From Paulinella micropora (Eukaryota > Cercozoa > Imbricatea > Euglyphida > Paulinellidae), in assembly GCA_019918135.1 (NCBI GenBank), contig WBZZ01000997.1, positions 1 to 64,000 of the forward strand: 64,000 bases of DNA, written 5' to 3'. Shown in pieces: positions 62,592 through 64,000 of this stretch. The position numbers were made by a program, and so were the translations under genes. Below the pieces are notes generated by a model, which saw only the letters and a list, made by a program, of their open reading frames with translations, was not told the DNA's origin and made no database searches. Position 1 is the stretch's first letter; each line of letters opens with the position of its first letter.

Positions 62592-63998
62592 TCAAGCCGC
62601 GAGCGCCTTCTTCAGCGGCCGCCAGATGCGCGTGTGCATTTCCTGCCAGCTGGCCTCGTCGTAGGCCTGCGACAGTGCCGTGTCCAGCAGGGCTGGCAGC
62701 TGCGCTACCAGCCGCTGCGTCAGCAGGCGCCGCTTGTTGTCTTGCAGCACGTAGCCCCACAAGTAGGCCCGCTCGCGCTTCAGCCGGTCTAGCACCCGCC
62801 ACAGCTCCAGCAAGCGCATGTCTTGGCCACGGATCTGTTTCCCGGTGCGCGCGACGGCTCTCAGCACTGTCCAGATCATCGCCGCATAGTTCAGCAGCAG
62901 GCGCCGTTCCTCGGCCCTGGCAAACCAGGGCAGGGCGTACGGCCACTGCAACTGGTCGCCGCGCCGCCCGTTCAGCAGCGCCAGAGGCTCACCCACTGGG
63001 GCGCCGGGCAGCAGCCCCGAGCAGACCAGCCACGTCCAAAGAGCGCGCGACACCAGCCCGGACTTCTCGGCCCAGCTGCCCCGGCCCTTGAGCAGGGCGA
63101 CCTCGTACGGTGTCAAGTACAGCTCCATTTCCCGCACCGCGTACGCCAGCTCGCCGCGCGGCGACCGGAAGCGCCGCACGAGCGAGAACTTGCCGCGCGC
63201 CGCCGCCGGCAGCGCCACCGACGGCATCGGTGGTCCAGTACCCTCGCCGTCCAGCAGCCACAGCTGCGCACAGTGGACCGGGGACGCCAGCGAGCACAGG
63301 CCGTGCCAACAGCTGCGCTGCACCTCCAGCAGCTCTCGCAGGTCGAAGCGCTGCTCTAGCAGGCAGCCGGCAAATGCAAAAGAGCGGAACCAGACCTTGC
63401 GGCCGGACTGTGTGACGGCCGTGAACACGCGCCGCAAAGACGCGGACCAGGCGCGGAGCCGCGCCCGCTCGTCGTCGGCGGAGTGTGCAATCGCCAGGCT
63501 CCGCAGGCCCAGCAGCACGCCCAGCTGCCGCGGCCCGTCGGAGTTTAGGCAGTGCGCCAGCAGGTCGCCGGCCTGGTGCTGGCCGTTGGCCTGCGGCGGC
63601 GGGCCGCGGTCTACGATTGTCATTTTGCACGGGGCCAGCTGTTGCAGCGCGCGCAGGTCAGTCACAGCCGCGACAGCGGGGTCCACACACAGCAGCCTAA
63701 GCTGCAAGAACGCGGGCGCCCTGCCGCGGGGGCACAGCGCCAGCCGCAGACGTTCCAGCAGCCCGCCCTCCCACTCGCCCGCCGCCTCCCGGCCGGCCAG
63801 CACGTACTCGGCCTCGGCGCGCTTGCCCACCGTCAGCTCGTAGTGCCGCAGCGTCGGGGTGCACGCCGGGTCCCACTGCAGGCCCTGGCCGGACCGCGCC
63901 AGGCCGTCCACCAGCTCCTGCGGGGTCAACGCCCCGTGCAGTGCTATTGTGTGCAGCCGGGGCCAGATAGTCGAGCCCGTAGTGACCGGCAGCAGCAC
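62592..63998 (-). CDS. GC-rich orphan protein, cut by the window end
   Basis: An open frame of 468 residues reaching the window edge; the true start may lie beyond base 64000. Composition is Leu/Ala/Arg-rich and helical (LRALQQLAPCKMTIVDRGPP, GVLLGLRSLAIAHSADDERA, RALWTWLVCSGLLPGAP, MRLLELWRVLDRLKRERAYL). No Cys/His cluster, signal peptide or clear membrane segment. The gene ends LKKALAA just before a T/A-rich flank. It does not visibly match the neighbouring recombinase-like gene, although both share strong GC bias and Arg content. Not recognised. Confidence 0.5.
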   Translation of the reverse strand: MLLPVTTGSTIWPRLHTIALHGALTPQELVDGLARSGQGLQWDPACTPTLRHYELTVGKRAEAEYVLAGREAAGEWEGGLLERLRLALCPRGRAPAFLQLRLLCVDPAVAAVTDLRALQQLAPCKMTIVDRGPPPQANGQHQAGDLLAHCLNSDGPRQLGVLLGLRSLAIAHSADDERARLRAWSASLRRVFTAVTQSGRKVWFRSFAFAGCLLEQRFDLRELLEVQRSCWHGLCSLASPVHCAQLWLLDGEGTGPPMPSVALPAAARGKFSLVRRFRSPRGELAYAVREMELYLTPYEVALLKGRGSWAEKSGLVSRALWTWLVCSGLLPGAPVGEPLALLNGRRGDQLQWPYALPWFARAEERRLLLNYAAMIWTVLRAVARTGKQIRGQDMRLLELWRVLDRLKRERAYLWGYVLQDNKRRLLTQRLVAQLPALLDTALSQAYDEASWQEMHTRIWRPLKKALAA

Positions 63999-64000
63999 GC

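Noticed and set aside
1-64000. tRNA or rRNA genes
   Set aside because: No stretch with a convincing T-loop plus acceptor pairing or rRNA core sequence was seen by eye; a dedicated scan could still find one.

Overview
The window looks like nuclear DNA of a eukaryote, most likely a protist or alga; I cannot name the species. Reasons: spliced genes with GT-AG introns whose phases match, polyA signals, long microsatellites, LTR retrotransposons of two superfamilies, and insertions of small-DNA-virus type. Host-type genes are moderately to strongly GC-rich and are separated by T-runs, poly-C tracts and simple repeats. The virus-like insertions are AT-rich and densely packed.

Layout. 0-9.3 kb: host-type sequence with an old D5-like viral primase-helicase, a small acidic/basic protein gene, a spliced transposase-like gene of a DNA transposon, a 168-bp tandem repeat, and a spliced gene for a very charged coiled-coil protein whose first intron is largely microsatellite. 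9.3-23.7 kb: an AT-rich Polinton-like or virophage-like element. It carries a TV-Pol/SF3-helicase region, a packaging ATPase, a fibre with a C-terminal S74-type chaperone domain, a DUF5754-like protein, several small zinc-binding or basic proteins, and an inverted duplication of fibre tail, membrane protein and secreted protein genes around its morphogenesis block. 23.7-37.9 kb: a tandem series of Ty1/copia retrotransposon copies sharing LTRs, whose polyprotein carries a MYND-type zinc finger. 38-45 kb: decayed sequence with a Ty3/gypsy integrase, a second small AT-rich virus remnant (HIRAN-like protein) and one unrecognised ORF. 45-49.4 kb: a palindrome of two retroelement gag copies facing each other, with arrays of an 18-nt repeat. 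49.4-64 kb: a host gene island of mostly unrecognised proteins: a multidomain Ser/Thr/Pro-linker protein, a two-repeat Cys-rich protein, a tyrosine-recombinase-like gene, two convergent spliced genes of one new paralogous family, and a GC-rich orphan gene cut by the window end.

The most promising undescribed material is (i) the convergent gene pair at 57.9-62.3 kb, where four copies of one unknown domain are arranged as two genes with one domain per exon, (ii) the AT-rich virus-like element, which has polymerase, ATPase and fibre parts but no capsid protein I can recognise, and whose fibre tail is duplicated in inverse orientation, and (iii) the copia family with a MYND finger. All assignments come from reading motifs by eye; no database search was possible.
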